Positions 1-12,339 of a stretch of DNA of 64,000 nt are shown here, piece by piece. This DNA comes from Anthopleura xanthogrammica. Taxonomy: Eukaryota > Cnidaria > Anthozoa > Actiniaria > Actiniidae. Location: the NCBI GenBank assembly GCA_964019055.1, contig OZ025222.1:3179746-3243745 (forward strand), read 5' to 3'. The position numbers and the translations under genes were made by a program. Positions within the stretch are counted from its first letter, which is position 1; each line of letters starts with the position of its first letter. The notes beneath the pieces were generated by a model. It saw only the letters and a list, made by a program, of their open reading frames with translations, had not been told where the DNA came from and did no database searches.

Positions 1-545
1 AAACAACAGGTAAAAATCAATCTTTTGAGAAAGTTTGAAAAAAAACCACGTAATTATTAGAACTTATAAAAAAAGCGTTTTATGTGTTTTTGTTGTTGTC
101 GTTTGAGTACGATTCGGCTTATTGAGTTAACAAAATGCTGAATATTTAGCTTATTTTTAAAATTTTCTTCAAATATTTTTAGTTAGTCTTCGAAAATAAG
201 GTTTAAAGTAGATTTCCTGAGAAAATTGCTTCCAGAGCTTTTTTAATTTTTGAGTTATGATCTTTTGTGTGCAAAGGTTGATTTCCACCATTTTTCTTTC
301 GAAAACTTGTCAAGATGGTCATATTCAAGATTCATTATCTCGAAAACGAGCTCGGCACACCCCATTTTTCTTTTCATTTTTGGAATCAGCGTTAAATTTT
401 GTGTAAAATATCTTTCTAAGAACATTTTGTAATAATTCCTTGTTAAAGTAGTCAGTCACCTTAAGAAAAACCTCTTAGTGATTTAAATTCTTTCCATAGC
501 AACCGTAAGTGGTGAATAGGTACGACCCCCCTTAATAGTAAGTTT
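1..545. other. AT-rich sequence, no gene recognised
   Basis: I see only AT-rich sequence with frequent stops in every frame. The short open frames have no recognisable domain, and no splice-flanked exon stands out. Confidence 0.5.
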
Positions 546-706
546 TGAATAATTCTCAGTTACCACTACTTCGGTGTCCAATATCATGGAGAGTGCTGGA
601 GTGCTCCCGACAGCAAAGCGTCCAAAAGATACAAGAAGTATGGATCTTCAAAGACCTGTGCTAATGGCGTAGGGGGTAGCTTAACAAACATGGTCTACAA
701 AATCAA
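546..706. repeat. Dispersed repeat, copy 1
   Basis: About 160 bp that recur with few differences at 12586-12749, including the stretches TACCACTACTTCGGTGTCCA and GACCTGTGCTAATGGCGTAG. No terminal inverted repeat or coding frame was found. I do not recognise the family; a SINE or MITE internal segment is possible. Confidence 0.75.
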
Positions 707-761
707 TACTTAAGGATGAAGATTGATAAAGGTACTTTTTAAGATTAAGGACATCATCTCA

Positions 762-762
762 T

Positions 763-820
<58 letters not shown>

Positions 821-1324
821 TAATATAATGATAACTTTATTTCACAATAATAATAATAACAATAATAAAGAAGACAATAATAGCAATAATTAATTATAAT
901 GTTAAAACGAGCGATATTAAAGGATCTAAAAAACAAAAAATTATAAAATATGTAAAAAATTATTAAGAAGAAAAATATTTAAAAATAAATCAATTGATTT
1001 CTGTTGTATTAAGTTTAAAATCAAATAAAAAGTCATTGTTCTTATAAAAAGGAACTCGTGACCCACGTACACATAGATTAATGGATCTAAGTATTTCAAA
1101 GGATAGTTTTGTTCTTATGTATGTGATTGTTTCTGCATATGGCTCGTTCGTTTTCCTTGAAATCTTCTCTGCCAGCGCCTTTAGAAACATTTGACACTCT
1201 GTACCCATACCACCATTCGTTCCAAAGACCAAAGGGGTAAAACTTTTATTAATAATAATAATAATAATAATGATAATAATAAAGATACTAATGATTTATA
1301 GAATCTAAAAAAAGGGATTAATAC

Positions 1325-1370
<46 letters not shown>
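762..1370. repeat. (AAT)n microsatellites
   Basis: Runs of AAT trinucleotides at about 762-818, 1249-1280 and 1329-1369, separated by AT-rich sequence. The poly-isoleucine frames here are artefacts of the repeat. Confidence 0.9.
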
Positions 1371-1957
1371 TTTATTTATACACGATGGGTTTTTACAGCT
1401 TGGCTGATGTGGTCGTGTTATATATATGAAAACAATATGATTATACATTATATTATTAATTTTACTATATTATACATTTAGTTTTTAAATGTTCTTTTTG
1501 AGTTCCGATTTAAAGAGTTTGATGTTGCTTGATTCTCTGGTTTTGTTGTCGAGCGCGTTCCACAGTTTGGCACCTTGGTACCTTTTTCCTTTTTTCCTCT
1601 TTTTCTTTTTTTCCTTTTTTATCATTAGTAAAGAGGTGAGCGAATTGCAATCATTCGATTTCAAGGTTCATCAATGCAATACAATACAATAACTTTTATT
1701 AGGTTCCCTATAGATGGGTTCTTCATACCTAATTTACAAATGAGCATATAAATATAAATTTAAATATAACTCCAGTTCATTTAGATCTGGAGTTTAGGCC
1801 ACTGTGAATGGGATAATTGATATAGAAAAACTTTGTTGCTTATTATCCCATATCCCTAAAGCTTTTTTTATGTCTAAATCCTGACTATATATATATATAT
1901 TATGTGAATTACACGTTCCCTAAAGATAAGAGTTGCACATTGTTTTTTTCGCTCTCG

Positions 1958-2099
1958 AATAGAACCCTTGCACGTGTGACGTCAAAGCAGCTCAATTTTG
2001 AGGACAAAACAAAAGAATTTCAATCTCCTGAGAATTGGAAACCTATTTGTTTTGTCCTCCAAATTGAGCTGCATTCCGACGTGCTGCAAGGGGTCTATT
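1958..2099. mobile_element. Foldback MITE, family 1 (ACGTGACGTCA ends)
   Basis: Nearly palindromic 142-bp element. The left end has CACGTGTGACGTCAAAGCAG followed by CTCAATTTTGAGGACAAAAC. The right end is the reverse complement with a few changes, ending in GTGCTGCAAGGGGTCTAT. Relatives occur at 14417-14556, 27139-27277, 39783-39889 and 55957-56064, and a half copy near 4549-4580. Non-autonomous; superfamily not determined. Confidence 0.8.
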
Positions 2100-2390
2100 C
2101 TAAGCATTTGGCTTGATATGCCGACGATTTTTAATTCCAAATATCTCTTGGATCTTTGCTGATTAACGTTGTTTGCGCCTTAATATTTAGTCAACTAAAC
2201 TAACTAGTTTATTTCTCTACACAGAAATGGCTGATCACGACGAAAACCAAACAAGATTCAGTCAAATCTAATAGTAGCAGTGATTTAAAAAAAATTTATT
2301 CACCACGGTAAAATCATGAAACATGGCATTTATAACATGAGGAAATAAATCTGAAAACACATAAAGTATCCCATTGCATATCATGGTATC

Positions 2391-2633
2391 AAACAGCTGA
2401 ATGAACCTCAATATCAGCCTACAATGACAGGCAAACACCCGGCTGAATGAACCTCAATATCGGCCTACAATGACAGGCAAACACCCGGCTGAATGAACCT
2501 CAATATCGGCCTACAATGACAGGCAAACACCCGGCGGAATGAACCTCAATATCGGTCTACAATGACAGGCAAACACCCGGCTGAATGAACCTCAATATCG
2601 GCCTACAATGACAGGCAAACACCCGGCTGAATG
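2391..2633. repeat. 46-bp minisatellite
   Basis: About five units of 46 bp containing CTGAATGAACCTCAATATCG and CTACAATGACAGGCAAACAC. The same words occur once or twice in the 3' flanks of genes B (about 13050-13150) and C (about 25970-26050). The array therefore probably expanded from the 3' flank shared by this gene family. Confidence 0.85.
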
Positions 2634-2765
2634 AACCTATGAATCAATCATTCAATCAAACAAAACAAAAAAAAAAAACAACAACAACAAAAAAAACAAA
2701 AAAAACAAAGAACACCACAATGACATTTGATCGTTGAAATGGGAAGAAAACAGGTGTCATGCACA

Positions 2766-3052
2766 CTATGGTGACGTACAATTATATCTCACTTCGGTAT
2801 ATTTGAAGAAACCTTTACACGGATCTCCAAAAAAATGGTTATTTGAATCAAACGAGCAGGTCTGTGTTCCCTGGCAGCGGTCGGTAACCTTTGTAAGAGA
2901 ATTTTTTACATTTCCACATGGAACTATAATTTTAAAATAATTACAGATGCTTGTCGTGGAACGTCCATACAAAGCCCAATAAATATTGAGAACTTTTCCT
3001 GAAGGGCAGGTGAGGTTGACTTGACCTTGATCTTCACAAACGATTTTTGGGT
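2766..3052 (-). CDS. Gene A SUEL lectin terminal exon
   Basis: The 287-nt last exon encodes a full SUEL/Gal_Lectin domain: start DPKIVCEDQGQVNLTCPSG, the family hallmark YGRS, then [16 protein letters not shown] and a stop three codons later. Acceptor ATATAG. The middle of the domain (CNYFKIIVPC) differs from B and C at several positions. Confidence 0.85.
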
Positions 3053-5154
3053 CTATATATAAAAAATGTTAATATTTTACTTTAAGAAACAAATTAACTA
3101 AAACTCTTGCTTGCTTGCTTGCCTCGTGTCGTGTCGTGTCGTGTCGTGTCGTGTCGTGTCGTGTCGTGTCGTGTCGTGTCGTGTCGTGTCGTGTCGTCAC
3201 GTCTCTTCTGCTCTCTTCTCCTCAAACAATATCAGGCTTAAGGTAGTTCCGGACATTTGGATATAATCAATGAATTTTCTTAGAAATATTGCATTTATAG
3301 ATCATTGTTAGGCAAGAAAAAACAGAGAAAAAAAGTTGGGGCACCGTATATTTTATAGAGCTTTCCGATGTAGGAAAAGTAGGTACTTGCAATAATTCGC
3401 GGTGATTTTCCCCACAAAATACCTACTCAAAGTAGTCTAGAGAATGTGAACGCATTTTGCGGGCAAAAGCATTAGATTATTTTAAACGAAAGCTCTAAGG
3501 CTTATGTAACATTTCCTGTTATAAAAATCTTTCAACCGTTTGCAAATATGGGTAAAACAGAATCCTAGAAGTAAAATTCTACAGCAATTACGCACACCTA
3601 AATGTGTATAGTGTTATAAAATTTGTAAAATTCATGACAATCCAATCAATCAACATTGTATTTTTTATTCTAAATCGCAAGAATAGTAAGTGCAGCCTTG
3701 TAGAAAAAGAAAAAAATAGGGGTCACCGTACTAATAGACGAGCTATGAGCGATTAAATCCAATTTTTGGTTAAAAAACGCAATTCCTGTCCGCGTGGGAC
3801 CGGGTCCTAGTACTTTAAACCTCCGCTTGAAACTTATCAACTTGTCTTTGTAATCTACAGAGACTATAAGAGCTATTTCGAATTGATTTTGGAACTAAAA
3901 ATGTCAAATTAATTTTTCAATAATTAATTTTTCACAAAATTGTAAATTAGTTATTTTGAAACCAAACAGCGACAAGTCAGATAATGAAAATCTTTGCATG
4001 TTTCGAAAAAATGTCCCATTTTACCACAAAAGTTGTATGAAACAACGAAATACTTTGTTGTGTTATAGAAAAGGATTCAAATTAAGATATTATTTGGATG
4101 AATTTTCAAAACAACGCAAATAAAGGGTAAAAAACGAGAATGCGCGAAATGGATGCGCAGTAACAAGGGTCGGAACTACCTTAAACGGGAGACGAAAGTG
4201 GGGTTGTACGTCAGCTACGAATAAGAAGAGCTAGATTTCATTTCACAAAGTGTTTTAACTCATGACATTTCTTTCGACGTAATCCCCTCTATCTAGAGTC
4301 CCCTCCTAAAGGGATTACCAAGGGACACACTTACCAATGATACATTTGGAGTCACTCATTTTATAGCCAACATTGCACTGACAGTGAAAGGATCCAATTG
4401 TGTTCTGACATGTACTCCACTCAGGACACTGCGATTGGTATGTCTCGCATTCGTCAATGTCTAGAAAGGTAATAAAAAAGTAAACATATATAATAAAAGG
4501 AAACTTCAAAGATAGAAAAAGAAAAGAAAACAATGGAAACGTGTGTAGACCCCTTACAAGTGACGTCAAAGCAGCTTAAATTGCTATAGCCCCAAGGCCC
4601 CTGGCTGCTACATCCTTGATAGACATAGAACTGAAAGATTCACACATTTTTTTTGTTAGTCTTTCATCCAAAATTGGTCGTTCGTGGCGCTCGTTCCCAG
4701 TCTCTTGTTCTTAACTCATACAAAGAGCCTTATACTTAAGGGAATAACACGTGGTCTGAAATGGGAAAACATTACGCCTAGGAGATTGTGTATTTATAGA
4801 GCAAAACTGAATCTAAAAAGAAGAAAAAATACCCTTCTTACCTGGCTTCCGGTAAGCGCCATTTGTCGAGTAGATATTATTGTGTTTCGGTACAAAAAGC
4901 CCCGGCTTCGAATTTTTAGTCTGTGAATTCAAGCCACATCTTTTTGCTGTTTTGTCAAAATTCAGACTCGAGCATCTTGTGTCTCTATGGCAGGCTTCTA
5001 CACAATCGGGGTAGCCTTGCACGGTGAAGGATGTGAATTCAGAACCGGTGAGAGCGTAGTTAGACACTGACTTGATCGGGATGGGACATTGCTGCTGCAT
5101 ACTCAACCTTATTTCCATGGCAACAAGAGTGACAAGGAGGCAAATGACTGCTAT
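2766..5154 (-). CDS. Gene A: secreted PAN - EGF-CA - SUEL lectin protein (5' incomplete)
   Basis: Probable secreted carbohydrate-binding protein read from three joined minus-strand exons: 5154-4842 (PAN/apple), 4460-4335 (calcium-binding EGF) and 3052-2766 (SUEL lectin with stop). Phases match: 313 nt leaves one base, which completes GAC at the next junction, and so on. The first exon opens with a hydrophobic run (AVICLLVTLVA), so it carries at least the end of a signal peptide. Either translation starts at Met 5118 or a short upstream exon supplies the Met. Unlike B and C it has no separate first EGF exon, and its PAN domain is only distantly similar to theirs. Seen: cysteine patterns, splice sites, phases. 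Known of the families: PAN and SUEL domains mediate protein or sugar binding. The biological role is inferred only. Confidence 0.75.
3123..3196. repeat. (TGTCG)n pentanucleotide repeat in gene A intron
   Basis: About 14 perfect GTGTC units in the intron between the SUEL and EGF-CA exons. The corresponding introns in B and C carry a few degenerate CTCGT units at the same position, so the array lies in a shared CT-rich tract. Confidence 0.9.
3200..4334 (-). other. Gene A last intron
   Basis: AT-rich intronic sequence between the EGF-CA and SUEL exons. No coding frame or known domain was seen. CTTAAGGTAGTTCCGGAC near 3238 and its reverse complement near 4167-4183 bracket the segment, which suggests that about 950 bp of it is an inserted inverted-repeat element. 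Confidence 0.45.
4335..4460 (-). CDS. Gene A EGF-CA exon
   Basis: 126-nt exon, phase 1 at both ends. It starts with the calcium-binding signature DIDEC and has the six-cysteine EGF pattern through [17 protein letters not shown] to the last Cys of KCIIG. Donor ATTG/GTAAGT, acceptor CTTTCTAG. Nearly identical exons occur in genes B and C. Confidence 0.85.
4549..4580. mobile_element. Half copy of MITE family 1
   Basis: Only the left terminal repeat is present (TAGACCCCTTACAAGTGACG, then TCAAAGCAGCTTAA). Genes B and C carry complete copies in the corresponding intron, so this end was truncated in gene A. Confidence 0.6.
4842..5154 (-). CDS. Gene A PAN/apple exon
   Basis: 313-nt exon bounded by acceptor TTTTTATAG and donor CCAG/GTAAGA. 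It encodes a classic PAN_1 pattern: CPIPIKSVSNYALTGSEF, then the paired cysteines of CVEACHRDTRCSSLNF and a final RCGLNS. The preceding residues are hydrophobic and fit a signal peptide. It ends in phase 1, the same phase as the EGF exons, so PAN can join EGF-CA directly. Confidence 0.75.
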
Positions 5155-7520
5155 CTATAAAAAACACAAACATGCATTTTTTAGAAACGTATGTGTGGAT
5201 GACGGGGGGGGGGGGGGGAGAAGAAGTGAAATCACGGAGATGTAATGGCGGACCAATGCTATTCGCTTGTTTCTTTTCTCGGCTTTGAGGGGCCAATGCA
5301 TAAATACAATCTATAGCTTGTTATCCTTCACTGCATATGAAAGCTATTGTGTTTATGCAAAGTGCCCCTCAAAATTTGATGCAAATGAACAAAATCCAAA
5401 TGCTTTATGGGCCGTTAGGAAGCAGTGAACATGTATCAGGGTACATGCGACGTCATCGAGCCGCCATATTGGAATATCGAGCCCGAAACGAATTAGCCAA
5501 TCAGCGAACATTTTGCTCGTTGCTCAATATTTCCTAAATCTAGGTTTTTGGTTTGGTTTGATAAACAGCAGCTTTTACTCGAAATTAAGGAAAATAAAAC
5601 TCATCTTTGCAAAGATTCACCAAATATCTTTTACAAAACAGCATATTTCATCGTTGTTTTTGGAAAAAAATTCGTTTTGACAAGAGATCGATAATTAAAA
5701 ATACTTGAAATTTTTGCAGTGACAAACAATGCATTGCACGACATCTAGACTCCAAATCACCGGTTTCGGTCTTGTCTTGTTTTGATTAATTAATTATTTT
5801 TTCATTTTCATGCTTTTCTTTCAGTGTTCCTAATATCCCTAATATTTCCTATCAGTTATATCTTTATATACTAGCCAAAAGGTTCCCATTACAATTGTTG
5901 TATATAAAGAATTCAATCCCTATTTTTCTTTTCTTTTTTTTTTTCTTTTTCTTTTTCTCCACCATTTTGAGTAGTAGTTCGGTAGATGCCGCTGACTCGT
6001 CGCGGGCTCAGTACCACAATTTTTTTTTGGTAAGTTTTATTTCAAAAACAATGTGTAGAAATATTGCAACTTTACGGCGTTAGTAGAAACGCTTAAAAAA
6101 TATTTTCTTGCATTGATGCTGGTTCAGTTCCTTTACTTGAGAACATGGAGGCCATAGTGACCGAACATAAACATGTTTTTTGTCAAGTCTTTTCTCGATC
6201 CCCGGGAGAGGGCTAGATCATAAAGAAGACTCTTAGGAGGAGGTTAGCTAACAGTGGGGTTACTCAAGGTTGAATGAGTTGCATAATTTATAAGGAAATA
6301 TCTTTTACAATTTTTGATATTTTTCTTGAAGATAACCGACATAGCTGCAAGACTATATATTTTCTCGATTTTCGTACTAGTCCTCCTTTAAGAGTCGAAT
6401 AGAGCCCCGAGAGTTCTTTTTTTGTGATTGAAGGCAGTGAAAAACCCCAAACCAGTGGACAGTTAACACAGAAACTCATAACGGGGTTGAAACGTGTAAC
6501 ACCATCACCATGCTCCGGAATATTCAGATATGCAAATTAGGAGTTTTGATACCATATTTGGAATGTTAAGCTAAATTCAAGATGGCCGCTTCAATCACAT
6601 ATCAAACTTTTTGCTGATTTTACTGGATTTCTCAATGGAATTATTGGAATATCTGTCTTTAACTTTAGTTTTGAGAGTTTTTAAAGCAAGATAACGTGAT
6701 ATACTGAGAAGAAATTCATCGACAAAACATCTGAATATTATATTGCGGAACAGCGCACTAAAAAAATGTATGGCTGTTACACGTTTCAACCCACTTTTGA
6801 GTTTCTGTTAAGATTAAAACCTTTTTTTAAAACTACGGTAGATAAGAGAATATAAGTAACTTACATTTGTCCAGGAATGCTCCATCACTGGTTCATGAGT
6901 TGGTATTAATGAATATTGTGTTGTTTCGCAACTAGATTATGTCGTTAATTTCGCTGTATGGCATACAAACATGCACACATTAGTTATCTTTGGGGGGAGG
7001 GGTGTGGAAGTTTGAGAACCTGACAATTTTTCTAACAACATTTGAACATCTAATCCTGTCTTTAGTGAAAAAATTCACGCTGGTTGTAAAAATTTTTTTT
7101 TAAAGGAATTGTTACAAAAGAAAAGGGGGTGACAAAATCTGAACCTTCAAAATGTTACTGATACTTTTACCCACCCACTCCTCCCCCAGTAAAAAACGTA
7201 CTCTGCCACCCAATTTTTACCTTGACTTCCAAACGAAGCATTTCCCTATATTTAGAACTGAATCACTTTCAACTTTCTTAATTAAAAATTATCTTTTGTT
7301 CAGAGGTTTCAAAACTTTTACAATAGTTTGGAAACAACTCACGCTGTTCCGGCGTTTTTTCCTTGGAGACGCCCACCTCCTACTGCTTCGTAACTATGGT
7401 GTGCTTCATAATTAAGTGGTTATTTTAGGTGTTGAAGTAAATCAAGAGAACCAAGGATGTTATTGATTCTAAAACTAAATATTTCACTATTTTTTAAATT
7501 TTGAGTTGAATTTTAAAAAG
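5155..7520. other. Upstream of gene A, no supported gene
   Basis: Contains a poly-G run near 5203-5218 and AT-rich sequence. The short open frames show no domain and no splice-flanked coding exon. A signal-peptide exon for gene A could lie here but I could not identify it. Confidence 0.4.
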
Positions 7521-7521
7521 C

Positions 7522-7720
7522 TGAGTACTATGACTCTGCTTATAGTTTATTTCAGACAACAAACCAAGGAATGAAAGAACTAGGTGTGATTTTCAATGTT
7601 ATGATTACAATCTTTACGAAATACTGACTATGAAGACGCATGCAGAAATACAATGAGTTTATTATATTTTCATGTGCTATCAACTAGAGAGTATTCCATT
7701 GTAAGATTCAAAATTCAAGT
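7522..7720. repeat. Diverged copy of the 3' flank of genes B and C
   Basis: Resembles 12847-13100 and 25769-26010 (words CTGCTTATAGTTTATTTCAG and TAGGTGTGATTTTC), with more differences than those two show from each other. No SUEL exon follows. It may be the remnant of a further family member or of the duplicated flank. Confidence 0.6.
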
Positions 7721-8039
7721 CCAAGTTGAAGTTTTCAAATCCATACATTTACTACATTTGTCTACTCCAGCCTCGCTTTGAATCTATTGTTCTGTGGTCA
7801 GTCAAGCGAATTCTGGCAAGGTCTATTTCATTTATATTAATGTGTTTATTGAAGTTAAATTTTGAGGTTTTTGTAACGGTTTAACGTACGGTTACAGATG
7901 CAAAGAATTTGCGAAAGAGAACGATGTAAACATTCTTCTAGTCTGTTGAATATATTTTCTTAATAGAACTTTTTAACCGATACGGCGGCCATCTTGAATT
8001 CTATTGTTGAACACAGCAATTTTAACATACATCTCCTTT

Positions 8040-9572
8040 ATTTTGAACCAGGGTAAAATGTATTAAGAAATTTCTGAATACAGTTCCCCTGGTCCGATGT
8101 ATTAAGAAATTTCTGAATACAGTTACCCTGGTCCGATGTATTAAGACATTTCTGAATACAGTTCCCCTGGTCCGATGTATTAAGAAATTTCTGAATACAG
8201 TTACCCTGGTCCGATGTATTAAGAAATTTCTGAATACAGTTACCCTGGTCCGATGTATTAAGAAATTTCTGAATACAGTTACCCTGGTCCGATGTATTAA
8301 GAAATTTCTGAATACAGTTACCCTGGTCCGATGTATTAAGACATTTCTCAATACAGTTCCCCTGGTCCGATGTATTAAGAAATTTCTGAATACAGTTATC
8401 CTGGTCCGATGTATTAAGAAATTTCTGAATACAGTTACCCTGGTCCGATGTATTAAGAAATTTCTGAATACAGTTATCCTTGTCCGATGTATTAAGACAT
8501 TTCTGAATACAGTTCCCCTGGTCCGATGTTTTAAGAAATTTCTGAATACAGTTCCCCAGGTCCGATGTATATTAAGAAATTTCTGAATACAGTTCCCCTG
8601 GTCCGATGTATTAAGAAATTTCTGAATACAGTTACCTTGGTCCGATGTATTAAGAAATTTCTAAATACAGTTCCCCTGGTCCGATGTATTAAGACATTTT
8701 TCAATACATTTTACCCTGGTCCGATGTATTAAGACTTTCTCAATACATTTTACCCTGGTCCGATGTATTAAGACATTTTTCAATACATTTTAACCTGGTC
8801 CGATGTATTAAGACTTTCTCAATACATTTTACCCTGGTCCGATGTATTAAGACATTTTTCAATACATTTTACCCTGGTCCGATGTATTAAGACTTTCTCA
8901 ATACATTTTACCCTGGTCCGATGTATTAAGACTTTCTCAATCCATTTTACCCTGGTCCGATGTATTAAGACATTTTTCAATACATTTTACCCTGGTCCGA
9001 TGTATTAAGACATTTTTCAATACATTTTACCCTGGTCCGATGTATTAAGACATTTTTCAATACATTTTACCCTGGTCCGATGTATTAAGACATTTTTCAA
9101 TACATTTTACCCTGGTCCGATGTATTAAGACATTTTTCAATACATTTTACCCTGGTGCGATGTATTAAAACATTTTTCAATACATTTTACCCCGTTTTGA
9201 TGCAATACAATACAATACAATACTTTCTATTTCACATGTCTATTAGCATATACATTTACAGATTTATATATTTTGTTATATATATATTTTTTAAGCAAAA
9301 ATATAGTTAATTATAATTTTGAAATGTTTAGTAACCGTTAGGTTTTCTAGTTAGATACTAACATTGTGAGTTACATTTTGATGAGCTAATACACACAACA
9401 ATAAATATATCAATTTACATAATAAAGAACGAAAGAAGAAAGTATAGACCTTGAATTTTAAATAAGATTAGGAGAGTGAGAAATATTTGACTAAGTTATT
9501 GTACCAAAGGATTTAAATTTCTTTCGAGGATGTATTAAGAAATTTCTGAATACATTTTACCCTGGTTCATTT
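8040..9572. repeat. 39-40 bp minisatellite inside a palindromic element
   Basis: About 28 units. The first part (to about 8690) uses TCCGATGTATTAAGAAATTT followed by CTGAATACAGTTACCCTGG. The second part (8690-9190) uses a variant with AAGACATTTTTCAATACATT. The outermost sequences are inverted: GAACCAGGGTAAAATGTATT at 8045 and AATACATTTTACCCTGGTTC at 9549-9568. A 330-bp AT-rich segment with an (ACAAT)n start (about 9203-9527) interrupts the last unit. Confidence 0.85.
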
Positions 9573-10659
9573 TAACTGTGCCAAGCTAGATACGTTTCTT
9601 ACTTACATAATTTTAGCATTGATATATTTATGATTTTTGCTATTTTTCGAAGAAATTTAATAATATTAATGGAAAATTTTCTTTTTCTTTAAGTAGAAAA
9701 AAAAAAAAAATAAATAAAATAAATAAATAAAATAAATACAATAAAGTGACCGCGCTCTCGGGGAATTCATCGCAAATTTCAGGACAAAATTCAGGGCTGC
9801 TATTGAACTATGCGCTGAAGAGGCAAAGAAAAAAGGGTAAGATGAAACCAACGAACAACTTGATTCTGTCGATTCAGTTTCTCTCCCTCACACGAGGGGC
9901 TTTCTTCGTGAGCATGATTTAAAAACAAGCCAGGGACAGGTCTTGAATTTCAAATTGCCCGGGTTTTGAATTCAGCCCCGCACTCGCCTGCTGATAATCA
10001 AAGCCACCCCCTGCTTTAAGAATGAAGGTCTTACCCTGGATCTCAAAACCTACATAAAACAATAGAATTGCGGTGTGGCTGGTTTTTAATTCAATATAAA
10101 CGACACTTTTAACAATACATGATGTTCTCCAGCGATATACGATGCGTGACTTTAAGAAAATATATCTCAAAAATTTCGATAGGATAAGCTGTAGAAATTT
10201 CCCCACATTCTAGATATAGGTATGATCTATTGATGTAGAAAAAAAAAGAAAAAAACTTGGCGCCATTTCAAAGGGTTGGGCGAAATTGTGATTTTGAGAA
10301 AAACTTTCATTACGATGTTATCCAACGGCCTTCAGTAAATAAATATTTATTCGATGAGTGATTAATATTTGACGCTGATTTTTGTGAGTTATACAAGCAA
10401 TACCTAAAAATATATATATCGAAAATTCAAGGCAATTTATCAAATGGTGATCTTTCTAAATATTTTGTATGCGTCAAATTTTCGGTTCCATTTTAGACGG
10501 TCATCATAACTTTTTTCCTGCCCACAATTTGCCATTCAAATTTTTACACAAGCTGTCTCTGTAATAGGTGATAAGATTCTGAAACTTTCAGAAAAAAAAA
10601 ATACACGAAGATAACATAAAGGAAAAAAAAAAGCAAAGGACTAAAAGTATTATCGTTTT
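9573..10659. other. No gene recognised
   Basis: AT-rich sequence with A-rich runs near 9698 and 10220. The longest open frames are short and have no recognisable domain. Confidence 0.4.
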
Positions 10660-11880
10660 TATAGTACACTCGACAAAATTACTCGATTCTGATTGGTCTA
10701 GAGGAGTACAATTAGAGCGTTAATTGGTACTCCGCGGGAGTACCAATTAGGTCGCTATGGAAACACGGCCAAAAGCGGCAAATTTCCCCAGTGAAATGAG
10801 TGAAATTCCCAAAAATATCAGTGTTTAATAGATTAAAATGGAAAAATTTCAGAAAACTGTTCAATACACACATAGGAAGGCCTCAAATTATGATAACTAG
10901 ACAAATTCAAGACCTAATAAATCATGTTTTGTAGTAGAAAGTCGTTTTTTCTTTCTAGTTTTCGCCAAACAATTTGAGTTGGAGTTTTGAATGTTCTCGT
11001 TTTACTACCTGTTGTCTTCTGTGGTTTTTTCGAAAAATAAATTCAACACCACAACTACAATAATTGTACAATATGTAGAAAACAGCTAACAATAGTTTTA
11101 AAGCAAATTTCTTTCCGTTTAGCGAAAAAGCACAGCGAGTAGAGGCTCGTTTTTTGTTTTGAAAATAGTTAAGATCAAATCTTACCGGCAAACTGTCGAG
11201 TAGTTGTAGAGAGACGAATTCAGCTATTTATCACAGATTAATTGATAATAAGTTATCAATCCAGTCTTGAAATAATAAAATCTTCAGATAATTCACCATT
11301 CAAAGAAAATAGCAGCGAAATTGTTCAAGCTACAGGAGTGAAAAATATCCAAAGCACATGGTCTGATCGCTGGCGACTCGTTCACGGCAAGCTGTACTTC
11401 AAAACTTTTAACTTGAACGACATATTTGTCGCTTTTATCCCTTTTGATGTTGTCCAGCTAACTTGTTTTCAAAGAAAGTATTTTGAAATTGTGTTTTTGC
11501 AGTTATTAGCAAATGCTAAGAGGAAAAAAACTTATATTAGCGAACTGTAAACTCTCAACTTTCGCTTAGTTTTCACACAGTACGTTTTCAAAGAAAAGTC
11601 GCTTCTTGATTCGCTGTTTAGCTGTCAGTACTGTCATTCAATAGTTGTAAACATGCATTAAAATGGCTTTTTACTTGAGATGTAAAATTATTTTCTAGTA
11701 TTTTGTAGTTCAAATCATACATAAAATACTAATCTAAAATGGTTTTACAGCAACGTTAACACTTTCTATGCTGTTCTTGACTTAGCGTTCTTGGAGAAGG
11801 GTCGGTTATAGCAAAGGCAATGAAGATGAATGAATGCCTTCGCTTCGCATGTTTTATAAAATTTTGTCGAGTGAACTATA
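10660..11880. mobile_element. 1.2 kb inverted-repeat DNA element, non-autonomous
   Basis: The left end ATAGTACACTCGACAAAATT and the right end AATTTTGTCGAGTGAACTAT are imperfect terminal inverted repeats of about 22 bp, flanked by TA-rich sequence. Two short opposite open frames inside (10955-11191 and 11242-11550) have no domain I know. No transposase motif is visible, so a non-autonomous element is the best reading. Confidence 0.6.
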
Positions 11881-11886
11881 AATAAA

Positions 11887-12050
11887 AAATCGCACGACCT
11901 TCTCGTACAATTTGGAATTAATAGGCACTCGTAATGTTTTGAAAGTTCTTTAATTGCACTCGCCTAAAGGCTCGTGCAATTACAAGAACTTTCAAAACAT
12001 TACTCGTACCTATTAATTTCCAAATTGTACTCGAGGTCGTGCGATTTCCT
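11887..12050. mobile_element. Foldback element
   Basis: Long imperfect palindrome: AATCGCACGACCTTCTCGTA on the left returns as the reverse complement near 12026-12049. The arms (about 75 bp) share GGAATTAATAGG and GTAATGTTTTGAAAGTTCTT. It abuts the 1.2 kb element on its left. Confidence 0.75.
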
Positions 12051-12339
12051 ATACGAATTTCCGCCGCCATTGGTCATCCATTTAGAAAATATGAAAATAT
12101 AGTACACTGATAGAATTTAGCATAATCAAATTACATATATGAAAAATTCAGTTAAATTAACGCTATAGTTTTGTTAAGCGAGAGAGAATAAGGTTGAGCA
12201 AAATTAGCACTGAATTAGTTAGAAGTCCGAACTAGAGTTTCTTGTTTACTAAGCAGCATAATGTCAGCAGCCAATCAGAAGCCACGATTCTGTGAACATG
12301 ATTGACGGCTGAGTTTTTCATGAATAATAATCTCCGCCC

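Noticed and set aside
4684..4926. 80-aa plus-strand frame
   Set aside because: Overlaps the gene A PAN exon on the opposite strand and has no domain or start context.
8022..8351. 109-aa IHRTRVTVFRNFL repeat protein, and the array as a CRISPR
   Set aside because: The frame follows from a 39-bp unit. Units are directly adjacent with no unique spacers, so it is a minisatellite, not a CRISPR array.
11242..11550. 102-aa frame inside the 1.2 kb inverted-repeat element
   Set aside because: No recognisable transposase or other domain; no relative in the window. Not called as a gene.
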